In this document: positions 1-9,380 of the stretch, piece by piece | How the letters are laid out: every line of letters begins with the position of its first letter | Numbering within the stretch: the first letter of the stretch is position 1 | Assembly: GCA_947626065.1 (NCBI GenBank) | Contig: CANQQT010000016.1 | Location: 1-39,783 of the forward strand | Direction: 5' to 3' | Length of the DNA stretch: 39,783 bases | Source of the DNA: an uncultured Clostridia bacterium | GTDB lineage: Bacteria; Bacillota; Clostridia; Oscillospirales; CAG-272 | Notes under the pieces: model-generated | The model's database searches: none | Told to the model about the DNA's origin: nothing | Seen by the model: only the letters and a program-made list of their open reading frames with translations | Program-made: the position numbers and the translations under genes

Positions 1-251
1 GCGGGAATCGCCGCATTTTCCGGAACCCCCGCGGGGGAAGCCGAGCTGACTTCCGGAAGCCCGGCCAGACTCGTCAGCAGCGAGAGAATCCCGGCCAACG
101 CCGCCGTCGAGAGTACCGCGAGCCAGTCGACGCGCTGGAGCAGCGCTTCCGTTCCGATGGTGGCAACAGCCGCCTGCGCGACGGTTTTCAACGCCCGGAT
201 CCCGGCGGCTCTCAGCCATGCGCGGATTTTTTCCTTGTTCATGCTCTTCAT
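1..251 (-). CDS. phage holin, r1t-like (3' truncated by window edge)
   Basis: Holins open the host membrane late in infection so that the endolysin can reach the wall. The ORF begins MKSMNKEKIRAWLRAAGIRA and has two hydrophobic stretches, roughly residues 14-28 and 42-62, ending LLTSLAGLPEV; this pattern resembles the r1t holin family. The start was chosen because GAGAGG lies just upstream and the ATG overlaps the stop of the previous gene as ATGA, implying coupling. The ORF runs off the left edge after about 83 codons and an endolysin is expected next. The family call is from memory of the sequence style, not a search. Confidence 0.75.
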   Translation of the reverse strand, partial: MKSMNKEKIRAWLRAAGIRALKTVAQAAVATIGTEALLQRVDWLAVLSTAALAGILSLLTSLAGLPEVSSASPAGVPENAAIP

Positions 252-595
252 TTTTTATCCTCTCTTTCTTTTGAGACTTTCCCCGGTGCTTCCTCCGGTA
301 AAGCCATCATTTTCTCAAATAATCTTGTGGCAACATCGTTGCCGCCGAGGGAGTGGTAGCTGTCGTAGGCCTTTTTCAGGGCCTCCTTTCCGTAAATCGG
401 GCAGAAATTGCGCACCATGTATTTTTCATAGGAGCGGATAATTTCTGCCCGTAAGAGGGAACACATCCCTGCTTTTATCGCCTCCTGCTCTTTTCGTTCC
501 TTCTTTAAGAGTCCGAAGAGGAACCAAAAGAGGGAAACCATGCATCCGCATATAAACGGAATCAGCCAGCTGAAAAACAATTGCTTAAAATCCAA
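248..595 (-). CDS. small phage membrane protein upstream of holin
   Basis: A 115-residue protein with one strong N-terminal membrane segment (about residues 6-30, LFFSWLIPFICGCMVSLFWF) followed by a charged, probably helical cytoplasmic part. It lies between the tail fibre gene and the holin and its stop overlaps the holin start, so it probably belongs to the lysis or tail-end module. Proteins with the same layout and the middle motif RAEIIRSYEKYM are frequent next to holins in Clostridia phages, but I know of no proven function. It could be an accessory holin or lysis regulator; that is inference from position. Confidence 0.7.
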   Translation of the reverse strand: MDFKQLFFSWLIPFICGCMVSLFWFLFGLLKKERKEQEAIKAGMCSLLRAEIIRSYEKYMVRNFCPIYGKEALKKAYDSYHSLGGNDVATRLFEKMMALPEEAPGKVSKEREDKK

Positions 596-610
596 GGGAA
601 ACCGCCTCCA

Positions 611-2548
611 TCAAACATCATACCTGAGCTGTATATCTTCAATCGCCGGAGTCCATACCATCTCCGGGGATATTTTTTGCAATTTCAAACCGGATATCGT
701 CATATCTCTTGAAAAGATTATGCCTATTTTAAAATCTTCATGGACTGAAAATTGAAAATTCCCGCCCTCTCCTATGCCTTTTAAATACGGGCGGCCATAT
801 TCCGTGTCGTAGAATTTGTTGTATTCAAATCCGGCGGCCTGATAGCTCATAATAAGGCGCATTCCTACAGTGCCATTTCCATTTATTGAAAAAATATAGT
901 CCCCCCCGGAAAATGTTTTTTCAATCAATAGTGCCGCAATGGAGCCGCTCTGTGCGCTTGTGATTTCAATGTGATTGGTGCTTTGAATATAGGCACTACA
1001 ATATTTATAAGTTAAATCATCCCGTGCGATAAGATTTATCCCGGGTATCCCAAGATTCATCCACGTACCGGTTAATGCACCATTTGAAAACGAAACCGGC
1101 ACATTAAAATTGAAATCGCTTTTCCCCCAGTCAAAAACCGGGATTCCTCGATTTACTCGGGCAGTGGCAACCTTTTCTTTCGTCAGCTCGTCGGAAACGC
1201 TCACCTCAACATCAAGGGCGGACGTGTACGCGCTGTCAATGGTCGCTGTTAGCGAATAAGTGTTCCCGGATACCGTCGGAGTCGGCGCGTCAGTCCATCC
1301 CGTGAAGGCTTGCCCTTCATTCTTCCAGCGCATTTTGGCAGAAACGGAATTTTTCACCGTCCCGAAATCGCCATTGAAAAAATTCCCGCTTATCGTCAGC
1401 TTTACCGTGTCGGCAGTTGGTGATTCCCGCGCCGCGCTCAGATTGACGGTAAGCGGAATGTATCGCACATAATCCAAAGTAAAGGACTTTTCGGTGGTGA
1501 ATCCCCGGGAATCCATCGCCGTTACAGATAAATTGTTTCCGTCAACCGCTTCAAACGTCATGGAGCCGCTTGTCTTGCTGATTACTTGTCCCTTGCTTCC
1601 GCAAGTTGCCATGATCCGCAGTATATTCGCGCCTTTTTTGAGCGTTGCTTCCACATTGACGCTCAAGTTTGACGCGCCTAAAACAACCTTCTTTTCGTCA
1701 CCCGTTGCGGCTTTTGTGGCCGCGTTGATATCGGAATATTCAACGACAAGATCCGGTCGGCATACCGTCTGATTCGCCCGCACCGTTATGGTGGTATCAC
1801 GATATCCGAGAGAATTTGCGCCCGAAAAAGTTTCGCATCGAATTGTCAGTTGCATATTCGACGAATCGGAAGAGAGATAATTGTAACAATCTTCCGGAAC
1901 TGTCCATCCCCACTGTCCGGCGGTCGTTCGGGAAACTATTGTTTTGAAATCGCTTTCGCCGGGCATACAGTAGGAAAGCGTATGAACAAAAGAATCGTTT
2001 GAACGGTTAATAACGATGATAGTGCTTGCGCCTATTTCGCAGTCGCTCGCGAAAACAGCGCTCGCCCTCGGTATCGCCGCAAGCTCCGCCGAAACGGTGA
2101 CCGTACCGGTCGCGCCGTTTGACGGGGTAAACCCCGCGCCGCTGACTCTGAATTTCCAAGTCGTACTGAGTGAAACAGAGCGGGAAAGCCCGTTTGTGGC
2201 GTCCACCTGAACGCTCCCCTCCCCGATGAGAGAACGCCGTCTATACCTTTGCCCTCCTTCCGTGAAGTCAATCGTTTCCCATTCGGCAGAAGGGCGGCTT
2301 TCCCCGTAAGTGCTACGAGAAAAAACAGTCGTTCCGTTAATCGTCCCTGAATAGTCTGTCCCGTATCCGTAAAAGGAGGAGTTAATTGTACAAGCGATAT
2401 ATTCTTGTATCGATACCGTATAATAGCCGGTGACGACGTCCGGCACCGCCTTGCCATACAGGAGAATATAATAGTAGTAGCTCCCGCTCTGTGGCTTGAT
2501 TCCCGAAGAGCGTCCCAAATATTGATATTCCGAAGTCAAAGTTGCCAT
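611..2548 (-). CDS. phage tail fibre/tip protein, DUF859-like
   Basis: A 645-residue protein, beta-rich throughout and without obvious membrane segments. The middle (about 270-480) has serial Ig-like or fibronectin-like strands (for example LSVTAMDSRGFTTEKSFTLDYVRYI) and the C-terminal part resembles a receptor-binding jelly-roll. It matches my recollection of the siphovirus DUF859 family of tail-associated proteins. It sits after the baseplate-hub gene, only 3 bases from it, which is where fibre and receptor-binding genes sit in Bacillota siphophages. It probably contacts the host cell surface. Function is inferred from position and fold type. Confidence 0.72.
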   Translation of the reverse strand: MATLTSEYQYLGRSSGIKPQSGSYYYYILLYGKAVPDVVTGYYTVSIQEYIACTINSSFYGYGTDYSGTINGTTVFSRSTYGESRPSAEWETIDFTEGGQRYRRRSLIGEGSVQVDATNGLSRSVSLSTTWKFRVSGAGFTPSNGATGTVTVSAELAAIPRASAVFASDCEIGASTIIVINRSNDSFVHTLSYCMPGESDFKTIVSRTTAGQWGWTVPEDCYNYLSSDSSNMQLTIRCETFSGANSLGYRDTTITVRANQTVCRPDLVVEYSDINAATKAATGDEKKVVLGASNLSVNVEATLKKGANILRIMATCGSKGQVISKTSGSMTFEAVDGNNLSVTAMDSRGFTTEKSFTLDYVRYIPLTVNLSAARESPTADTVKLTISGNFFNGDFGTVKNSVSAKMRWKNEGQAFTGWTDAPTPTVSGNTYSLTATIDSAYTSALDVEVSVSDELTKEKVATARVNRGIPVFDWGKSDFNFNVPVSFSNGALTGTWMNLGIPGINLIARDDLTYKYCSAYIQSTNHIEITSAQSGSIAALLIEKTFSGGDYIFSINGNGTVGMRLIMSYQAAGFEYNKFYDTEYGRPYLKGIGEGGNFQFSVHEDFKIGIIFSRDMTISGLKLQKISPEMVWTPAIEDIQLRYDV

Positions 2549-2551
2549 ATT

Positions 2552-4417
2552 TTACCCTCCGATATAGAAACAAGCCGTCCGGACGTCCATGTAATCTTCA
2601 AATCGGGAATTAAGCCCAATCGTCAGATATTTACGCGCCGTCAGGTTCAAGGCGTTCACACCTTCATTTGTCGCCGATAAAATATCGACGTCGTCACGCC
2701 GGACGAAAAATCCCTGCGGGGAAACTCGGCTTGACATCTCCTCGCCCTCTCTGCTTACGTCAAGGCCTTCATCGTTGAACGAAAACCCGGTTTTCGTCGT
2801 CACCTTGTCAACACCGTTTTCGACGATATTTTGCACCGAAATGGAAAGCTCGCTCGCCGTCTGCTCGAACGCCGTCAGCCGTTGCTGAACGTTTTTCTGT
2901 GTCTCGTCAAGTCGGGAATTAGTCTTTTCCTGAAAGTCCGAAACGCTGAACTGAATCCGGCCCTGCTCGACTTCGAGGGCCGTGACGCGCTCCGTGATTC
3001 CGTCGATATACTCTTCAAAGCTGTAATCGCCAACCTTTATCCACTCTGCGTTTACACCCTCCGCCGAAAGTATCCGCGTTATGGTCTCGCCGTCAAGCGT
3101 GATTCCATAAGGGTACGTTTGCCCGCCGTCGTTTGAAATGCCGATTGACTCCGACGTGAATTTGATGACGTTCCGGGAATCCTTTAGCTCCGGCTTGTCG
3201 TGTAGGTAGCGGATGATTGAGCCGTCCGGCTGTTCCTCGTCGGTCTCGAACATTCCGCCCGCTTCCGCCAATCCCTGCGCCAGCTTTTCAACCGCCAGCT
3301 CCCGGTCGGTCTTTTCCTTCTCGAAAAGCGCCGCCGCCTTTTTTTCTACTCTCGAAATATCCTTCTGAGTTTGTGAAGTGTAAACAGGCCGCTCCGCCGC
3401 CGGAGTCTGATTCTTAAAGGTTGTATAACCGGGGATATTAAACTGAACATCGGTTATAAAGGTGAAGTAAGCGTTTCCGCGCCAGTCCGTAACTTTGCAC
3501 GCGTCCATGAACTCAAGAAGAGGATTTGCCGCCGCCTCTCCGCTGAAAGTCCGGAAGGGAACTTCTCCGACGGCCTCGAAAATCCATTGAACAAGGTCGG
3601 CCTCATGCCCGGGAACAAGCGGATTTTCAACATTGAGCAAATACCCGTCCTGCCCTGCTAAAAACTCTTGTTTTTCCTCTTCCTCGCCCTCGACAGTCAT
3701 CTTTACGCCGGTTATTTTCGTGTCGCTGTAGCCAATTGTGGGGGCTTTGAAATCGGATATAATCGGCAAGCTCTCGTCCTCTGCCGATTCTTTTATCCCA
3801 TACGGCAGAATTTCAAGCCTGTTGCGGTTATCAATCCGCGCGTTGCCACAAGCCAACATCGCTATTTGCCCGATAACATCCCGGAAAGTGCCGGTTGGCG
3901 CGGTCTCTATCATAAAGTCGTCATGGGGAAAAGAGGTAGAAAGAAGATTGATATCACAGGTAGAGCAGACATCCCGGAGAACCGCCCCGGCGGTCTGAGG
4001 GAACACAAGCGCGGAGCTGTACTCCTTATCGGCCTTGTACATATCGTCATATGCTGTTATAACGATTGACTGCCCGTAAGTCTCCGGCGTTATGACGGTA
4101 TACGTGCCTTTTTCGACTCTTTCCTTACCTTCTGAAAGGGCAAAGTCAAGATAAATCCGAATCTTCGCCCCAAGAAAGCCCACGTTTTTATACTTTTCGT
4201 CCTCGTTCAGAATCTCAAGGGAAAGCGTTTTTTGAACCGCCGTTCCGATGGGGAAAGAGGAGCTGCCCGGCCCGTCCGTTATGCTGTTGTTGTTCGCCGA
4301 AATTTCGGAAGCGTCAAGAACGATTTCCGAACCGTCCGGGAAAGTTATTTCCGCCCCGCACACGAAATTCCGGTTTTCGCTCATCTTCTCGCGAAATTCT
4401 TCGCTTACATTTATCAT
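2552..4417 (-). CDS. phage minor structural protein / tail-tip hub (Tal-like)
   Basis: A 621-residue protein. The N-terminal 350 residues look like the hub domain of siphophage Tal or gp27-like proteins (MINVSEEFREKMSENRNFVCGA, then DGSEIVLDASEI and a run of beta strands). Residues about 370-400 and 470-540 are predicted coiled coil (KKAAALFEKEKTDRELAVEK; VTALEVEQGRIQFSVSDF), and the C-terminal end carries the short beta motif common before fibres. It would form the tail-tip hub or baseplate and plug the tail tube. No clear endopeptidase catalytic motif is visible, so 'endopeptidase' is not claimed. It overlaps the preceding gene by ATGA. Confidence 0.82.
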   Translation of the reverse strand: MINVSEEFREKMSENRNFVCGAEITFPDGSEIVLDASEISANNNSITDGPGSSSFPIGTAVQKTLSLEILNEDEKYKNVGFLGAKIRIYLDFALSEGKERVEKGTYTVITPETYGQSIVITAYDDMYKADKEYSSALVFPQTAGAVLRDVCSTCDINLLSTSFPHDDFMIETAPTGTFRDVIGQIAMLACGNARIDNRNRLEILPYGIKESAEDESLPIISDFKAPTIGYSDTKITGVKMTVEGEEEEKQEFLAGQDGYLLNVENPLVPGHEADLVQWIFEAVGEVPFRTFSGEAAANPLLEFMDACKVTDWRGNAYFTFITDVQFNIPGYTTFKNQTPAAERPVYTSQTQKDISRVEKKAAALFEKEKTDRELAVEKLAQGLAEAGGMFETDEEQPDGSIIRYLHDKPELKDSRNVIKFTSESIGISNDGGQTYPYGITLDGETITRILSAEGVNAEWIKVGDYSFEEYIDGITERVTALEVEQGRIQFSVSDFQEKTNSRLDETQKNVQQRLTAFEQTASELSISVQNIVENGVDKVTTKTGFSFNDEGLDVSREGEEMSSRVSPQGFFVRRDDVDILSATNEGVNALNLTARKYLTIGLNSRFEDYMDVRTACFYIGG

Positions 4418-4800
4418 GACTGCTTCTCCAGCGGGACGATATCCACGGCGTTAAAGGAAAGCGAAGAAATCGTTTCCCCGTCCTCTTCAAGCGTCCCGAT
4501 ATTTAAACTCCCTTGTCCGGTATAGCATTTAACCGTCATCCACTTACCGAAAAACGGATTGAACACGAAAAGGGAATACTTCTTTGCCACAATGAGCTGA
4601 AGAATCTTCCGCGCCTCCTCGACGGGGATATCTGTCGCAGAATAGGCGAAAGACTCCGTCGTGAACATCTCCGTGAAATACCCCGTCCCGTCCTGCGCCC
4701 TCGCGCTGTCCGGTGTGTAGGTGACTTCATAGCTCCACGCCATATCCCGGTCAGGTTGCCATATCTCGGTATCGTTTATCTTGATAACATTCTGAGCCAT
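4414..4800 (-). CDS. small tail protein between tape measure and hub (DUF6711-like)
   Basis: A 128-residue, beta-rich protein starting MAQNVIKINDTEIWQPDRDM. It lies between the tape measure gene and the hub gene, where Dit-type distal tail proteins normally lie, and overlaps the hub gene by 4 bases. It is shorter than classical Dit proteins and resembles the small proteins annotated as DUF6711 in Clostridia phages (recollection, not a search). A role in the distal tail ring is an inference from gene order. Confidence 0.7.
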   Translation of the reverse strand: MAQNVIKINDTEIWQPDRDMAWSYEVTYTPDSARAQDGTGYFTEMFTTESFAYSATDIPVEEARKILQLIVAKKYSLFVFNPFFGKWMTVKCYTGQGSLNIGTLEEDGETISSLSFNAVDIVPLEKQS

Positions 4801-4811
4801 TCTTTCACCCC

Positions 4812-7748
4812 TTACAGAACCTCAAAAGGATTGACGCCCATCTGACTTCTGACAAGCCGCGCCTCTTCGATAATCTCTTCAAACAGCGTTCTGCGGTTAA
4901 TCTGAGCGACAAAACGGTAAACAGAACCGGCGTTTGACTTCCCGCCCAATTCTTCGCGGAAAATCTTTCGGAGAAGGTTTTCCGGCGTTTCAATGTTCGT
5001 TCCGCTCCGTTGATCTCCGAGAATCGCGGCAAAGGGAGCATTTGGTGGAATAACAGCGCCGGTTGCAAGGCGCGGGATTTGAGGAACGGTGAGTTCGTTT
5101 ATCCAGTCAAACGGTTTTATTTTTAAAATGCTGATTCCCTTTAGCTTACGGAGAACGGCGTTAATGCCGTTGAACGGCTGTTCAATTACCCAGTTTATTC
5201 CGTCAATCAGGGTATTTAACAACCCGGCAAGCGCGTTTTTCAGGCCTTCCCAAGCCTCGCCCCAGTCTCCTTCAAAAATACCGGTTATAAAATCGAATAC
5301 ACCCGTCAGCACATTCTTGATATCCTCAATCAAGTTTTTTACCGTGCCTATAATGCTGTCGAAAGTGGGCTTGACAGATTCCCAGATAAAGTTCACAAGA
5401 GGCTCAAGAATCTTGTCCCATAACCATTTCAGAACGGCTATAATCTTGTTCCACGCGGGAAGCAGAACTCGTCTAACATACGCGACAACAGCGCGCCATG
5501 CCGAAAGAAATACCGATATCAGAAAATCCCCAAGAGGCACAAGAACGTTGTTCCAAAGCTGGTCGAGCACGTAGGAAATAATAGAGATAACCGGCTCTAA
5601 AGCATCCTTAAGAAATGCTCCAAGAGGCACAAGGACGTTTTCCCACAAGTCTTTTGCGACGTCTTTCAAATCAGAAATAACGGTTGCGCAAGCGTCAATC
5701 GCGGGGTTTATGAAATCTCGCCAAGTGCTGACAAACGCGCTCATCAGGAAATCCGTAAGAGGAGAAAGAGTATCCATCAAAGAATTAAATCCGGCGGTCA
5801 AGTCCGGCAACATTGTGCCCGTCAGATAGCCGATAGATTCCTTGATAGAATCGGTCGCGTTTGAAAGGCCTTCCATCGTCCCGGCGGCGGCCTGCGACAT
5901 CTCGTCCTTGTGTTCGTTGAAAATCCCCGTGAACTGACTTACAATATTCAGAAGATTTGTTGAGACAAATTCCCCGATTCCGGTGAATAAGTCGGCAAAT
6001 ATCGAAAGCGTATTCGCGGTGACTTGCTGTGCCGTTTCGCTTCCGAAAACGGAAAACACCTCGGCAATACCTTGCGACAAGCTCCCTTGAAGCGTATAAA
6101 GGGAAGCGCCGACGTCAAACATCTTCGTGAGACGTTGGGAAATCTTCGGCCCGTCGGATTCCAAAAATTTGCTGATTCCTCCGGTCAGATTTTGGCCAAT
6201 CGTCGCCCCAATGCTCGCAATCGAGCCGGCCACTTGTCCAAAATAGCGGGAAACAGATTCCGCAAAATTCGACGCGGAAGAGGATAATTCAGGGCTTGAA
6301 AACATTCCGGAAAGCTCTTGTGCGATTCCCTGAATATTGCTCTTTATGCTGTCAAATTTGGGGGAAATATCGCCGAGCCCGTCCTTGAATCCGGACGAAA
6401 AGACAGACGCAAGCTTTTTTGCCTGTTTTACGATTCCCTGTATCTTTTTCGCGATAGAATCGAAAATGGAAGAGCCTTTTTCCGCAGATGAAAAATCCAC
6501 TTCCGGAACAATCGTTTGAATCGCCCCGGAACTTCCGGCAGAAGAGCTTGCGCCGCTTGCCGCCTCCGGTTCCGAATACTTGTTAATCTCATCAAGCCCG
6601 GAAAGATAGCCGTTTTGAGCCTTTTCCGCTTCTTCCACCGATTCCGTTATCTCGTTGAAAGAACCGGCTACTGCTCCGTTGCTTTCGACTGCCTGTTCTG
6701 CCGCGTCTGCTCCTGTCAGAACTTGCGTAAAATGTAGAAAAGCGTCGGCGGCCTGTTGCAAGTATCCAATAAGCTGATTCAGGCTAACAAGAAGAGGCTT
6801 CAACACGTTAATGAGGCCCTGCCCAAGCGTGGCCTTTAGGCTGTTGAACTGCTCCGAAAGGATACGCGTCTGATTCGCCCATCCGTCCGAAGTCCGCGCG
6901 AAATCCCCTTGCGCCCCGCTTGTGGCGTTCAGCAAATAGTTATACCGAAGAAGAGCTTGCTCCTGTTGCGTCATCGCGTTGTACGACTTCGTGATACCCT
7001 GAGAAAGCGCGAATTGCTCAAGGTTTGCCACGTTCAGGTTGATTCCAAGCTGTTTCAGAGGCTCTGTTTCCCCTGAAATCCCTGAACGGATTTTCGCGAA
7101 AGCCTCTTCTGCGTCAAGGTTATAAAAGGACGCCATATCACCGGCAAGCCCGGCAATACTCATACCCATATCTGCCGCTTGCCGTTCGCTGAATCCCATG
7201 GATTTCAGCATCGCACCCATGGTAGAAGAGAATTGTTTCGCGGAGGTCTCGGAAAGCCCGAATTGCTTTATCGCGTTTTTCGCAAAGTCGTTAATTTCTC
7301 CGTTCAGATCTCCAAACGTGACGTCGACCACGTTCTGAACTTCTGCAAGGTCTGAGCCAAGCGCAATTGACTCCTTGCCGAAAGAAACAAGCTTGTGGAC
7401 TGCAAAGGCCCCGGCCATAAGTTTTGCTATTTTTTTAATAGCAGAAGAAAGGGAAGACAGTCCTCCGCCAGCGGCGGATTTTGCCTCGTTTCCAAGCTCT
7501 CTTGTGCTTTGAGAAGTGTTTTTTGTTTCCTTGCCGTACTCCTTCATTTTTTGAGTTATATCGGCATTTGGAGCCAGTGAAAGCCCTTCGACAGAGGAAG
7601 ACTTGAGAGAATCGGCCATGCCCTTCACAGATTTCTCGGCCTTGTCCACCATATCCTTAATCCGCTGTTCGACTTTTTCGGCACCGCCTTCTACGCCGTC
7701 GGTGTTGATTTTTGTATTTATATATACCGCGCCGTCTTCGTTTGCCAT
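4812..7748 (-). CDS. tail tape measure protein
   Basis: At 978 residues this is the longest phage gene, as expected for the protein whose length sets tail length. Early residues are alanine- and lysine-rich and coiled coil (VEQRIKDMVDKAEKSVKGMA). A typical tape-measure segment follows (SDLAEVQNVVDVTFGDLNGE, about residues 130-150). The second half holds amphipathic Trp-containing repeats (VLVPLGAFLKD, VLVPLGDFLIS, about residues 690-800) and hydrophobic helices that may help DNA entry. It is preceded by the two chaperone-like genes that normally come before it. Tail length would be roughly 140-150 nm if the common 0.15 nm per residue rule holds. Confidence 0.95.
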   Translation of the reverse strand: MANEDGAVYINTKINTDGVEGGAEKVEQRIKDMVDKAEKSVKGMADSLKSSSVEGLSLAPNADITQKMKEYGKETKNTSQSTRELGNEAKSAAGGGLSSLSSAIKKIAKLMAGAFAVHKLVSFGKESIALGSDLAEVQNVVDVTFGDLNGEINDFAKNAIKQFGLSETSAKQFSSTMGAMLKSMGFSERQAADMGMSIAGLAGDMASFYNLDAEEAFAKIRSGISGETEPLKQLGINLNVANLEQFALSQGITKSYNAMTQQEQALLRYNYLLNATSGAQGDFARTSDGWANQTRILSEQFNSLKATLGQGLINVLKPLLVSLNQLIGYLQQAADAFLHFTQVLTGADAAEQAVESNGAVAGSFNEITESVEEAEKAQNGYLSGLDEINKYSEPEAASGASSSAGSSGAIQTIVPEVDFSSAEKGSSIFDSIAKKIQGIVKQAKKLASVFSSGFKDGLGDISPKFDSIKSNIQGIAQELSGMFSSPELSSSASNFAESVSRYFGQVAGSIASIGATIGQNLTGGISKFLESDGPKISQRLTKMFDVGASLYTLQGSLSQGIAEVFSVFGSETAQQVTANTLSIFADLFTGIGEFVSTNLLNIVSQFTGIFNEHKDEMSQAAAGTMEGLSNATDSIKESIGYLTGTMLPDLTAGFNSLMDTLSPLTDFLMSAFVSTWRDFINPAIDACATVISDLKDVAKDLWENVLVPLGAFLKDALEPVISIISYVLDQLWNNVLVPLGDFLISVFLSAWRAVVAYVRRVLLPAWNKIIAVLKWLWDKILEPLVNFIWESVKPTFDSIIGTVKNLIEDIKNVLTGVFDFITGIFEGDWGEAWEGLKNALAGLLNTLIDGINWVIEQPFNGINAVLRKLKGISILKIKPFDWINELTVPQIPRLATGAVIPPNAPFAAILGDQRSGTNIETPENLLRKIFREELGGKSNAGSVYRFVAQINRRTLFEEIIEEARLVRSQMGVNPFEVL

Positions 7749-7769
7749 TCTGTCCCCCTCCTTCCTGTC

Positions 7770-8351
7770 TTATTTTTTGCTCTTGAATCCGAACAGCTTT
7801 CGCAATTCTTCTTTTTCGTCGTTGCTCCGCTGTTCCTTCGGCTTCAAGTCAATAAGCGCTTTGTTCGCTCTATAAAATTCTTGCTCGTATTTTTCAAGCT
7901 TCTTTCGCTTCGACTTTTTTAGGCGAATCGAAAGAACTTCCGAAAAAAGGCTTTCGCCGATTCCATAATAAGCTGCAAGGAATCGCCACCAATGAAGAGG
8001 CGCCGGGTCTCGGATATCTCTCCCCAGCTGTGCGCTCATCGGGGCCGCCATAATCGGCGCGTCCTGCTCCCAGTCCATCAACCGGGCGTGCTGAGTCTTT
8101 TCCTCCGGCATTCCCATGTTGAAAAACGATACTGCGCCATTCATTAGTGCTTCCTTTTCGTCTGCGGGGGGCATTCTGTCTATATCGTAATCTTCATACA
8201 GTAACGAAAGGCAGATTTCCCATTTTTCGTCATCTTCGTATTCCGGACTGTCGAAAAATTTGAAAATGGTAAGAACATTTCGGAAATCCGTCCGAATCTT
8301 CCACTTTTTGCCCCCCGCTTCCACGGAATCGGGTAACTCCCAGACGTTCAC
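7770..8351 (-). CDS. phage Gp15-family protein (tail assembly chaperone position)
   Basis: A 193-residue protein with MNVWELPDSVEAGGKKWKIR at the start and GVSGWWRFLA-type helical middle (visible as PAPLHWWRFLAAYYGIGES), typical of the bacteriophage Gp15 family. It lies directly before the tape measure gene and overlaps the previous small gene by ATGA. That pair occupies the place of the G/GT tail assembly chaperones of other siphophages, which bind the tape measure while the tube polymerises. The C-terminal third is very basic (RLKKSKRKKLEKYEQE). Function is inferred from position. Confidence 0.82.
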   Translation of the reverse strand: MNVWELPDSVEAGGKKWKIRTDFRNVLTIFKFFDSPEYEDDEKWEICLSLLYEDYDIDRMPPADEKEALMNGAVSFFNMGMPEEKTQHARLMDWEQDAPIMAAPMSAQLGRDIRDPAPLHWWRFLAAYYGIGESLFSEVLSIRLKKSKRKKLEKYEQEFYRANKALIDLKPKEQRSNDEKEELRKLFGFKSKK

Positions 8352-8767
8352 GACTTATAGGGCGCAACCGCTTTTCTGATTTTCGCCTTTTTCCTTGCCA
8401 CCCTCTGCTTCGTCACCTTCTCAATCAGGGCGCCGATTCCTTCGAGGACAACTTCCACATAGAAGTCGCCGCTTTCCGTAAGCGTCAGAGGGTTGCACTT
8501 CGCGAAAACGTCCGCAGAAACAGGAAATCCGAGAAGATAGTCTATCAGCTCTTTCATCTTGTCCGAAATGGCAAGAATCGCGTCGGAGTCCGGCTTGTCG
8601 GGAATCTTAATCGCTTCGAGCTCGTCCAGCGTGTGCTGGTATCGCGTTAAGATATCGATATCGTTAGGGTTGAACGTCAAATTCCCGATAACTTCGCCAT
8701 CACTGTCAATAATCGGCGCGGTAATCTTACCGGTGCTTACTCTTAATTCAAGGACTTCCTGTTCCAT
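8348..8767 (-). CDS. tail assembly chaperone-like protein
   Basis: A 139-residue acidic protein (MEQEVLELRVSTGKITAPII) ending in a basic tail (KQRVARKKAKIRKAVAPYKS). It sits between the major tail protein and the Gp15-type gene and overlaps the latter by 4 bases. In this phage group the gene in this slot is a short conserved protein (I recall DUF6673 for it) thought to act as the first tail assembly chaperone. I see no slippery frameshift site joining it to the next gene; the overlap suggests separate but coupled translation. Confidence 0.7.
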   Translation of the reverse strand: MEQEVLELRVSTGKITAPIIDSDGEVIGNLTFNPNDIDILTRYQHTLDELEAIKIPDKPDSDAILAISDKMKELIDYLLGFPVSADVFAKCNPLTLTESGDFYVEVVLEGIGALIEKVTKQRVARKKAKIRKAVAPYKS

Positions 8768-8804
8768 GTTCTTTTCCCTCCGTTTTTGTGCGTCTGTTTT
8801 TTGC

Positions 8805-9377
8805 TTACTTGCTCAAGCCGGAAAGGCCCTCGGTCTTACCGACTGCGACAGAATTTCTCATGGAAAGCGCAACCGGCATCGCCCCGGCCTTATAGGTCGG
8901 AACTCCTTCTGCCAGCGTGACATATCCCTTTTCGGAAGCTCCATCTTCGGAAACGTTAAAGGGAATATTCACGCCTTCCGTGCCGCCGCCGTAGCTCTGA
9001 GGCTTTACGATGACTTCGCGGACAAAGGCCAGATGATTTTCTTTTCCCGAATCCTCGACAATAACTTCCAACATAAGCGTTTTACAGTCATCGCCCTTCT
9101 TGCGCTCCAGCGCGATATCCCGAAGCTTTTCATACAGCTCGTTGTCGGGGTCAGCATAGAACGGATCCGCGTCCATGCTCGGCTCATAGCCGTTGTCAAT
9201 AGTCTTTGTCTGCCCCAGAATGTTCTTCATCGTGCTTGTGTCGGGATTAAGCTCTTCGGTCATCTCCTCGATATCGTCGCCAATAAGTACCCATTTAGCC
9301 TCGCCCGCCGCGCTTACCTTTTTTCCAAAATTCGCGTCGATATAGTGCGCGAGGGCTTCTCTGTTCAGTTTTGCCAT
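8805..9377 (-). CDS. major tail tube protein
   Basis: A 190-residue protein with the layout of a siphophage tail tube protein: an alpha/beta start (MAKLNREALAHYIDANFGKK), a central beta region with an acidic loop (DDIEEMTEELNPDTSTMKNI) and a C-terminal stretch ending GLSGLSK. It follows the minor capsid/connector genes and comes right before the chaperone pair and tape measure, which is the fixed position of the tube subunit. It would be made in high copy and stack as hexamer rings around the tape measure. Confidence 0.85.
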   Translation of the reverse strand: MAKLNREALAHYIDANFGKKVSAAGEAKWVLIGDDIEEMTEELNPDTSTMKNILGQTKTIDNGYEPSMDADPFYADPDNELYEKLRDIALERKKGDDCKTLMLEVIVEDSGKENHLAFVREVIVKPQSYGGGTEGVNIPFNVSEDGASEKGYVTLAEGVPTYKAGAMPVALSMRNSVAVGKTEGLSGLSK

Positions 9378-9380
9378 TTC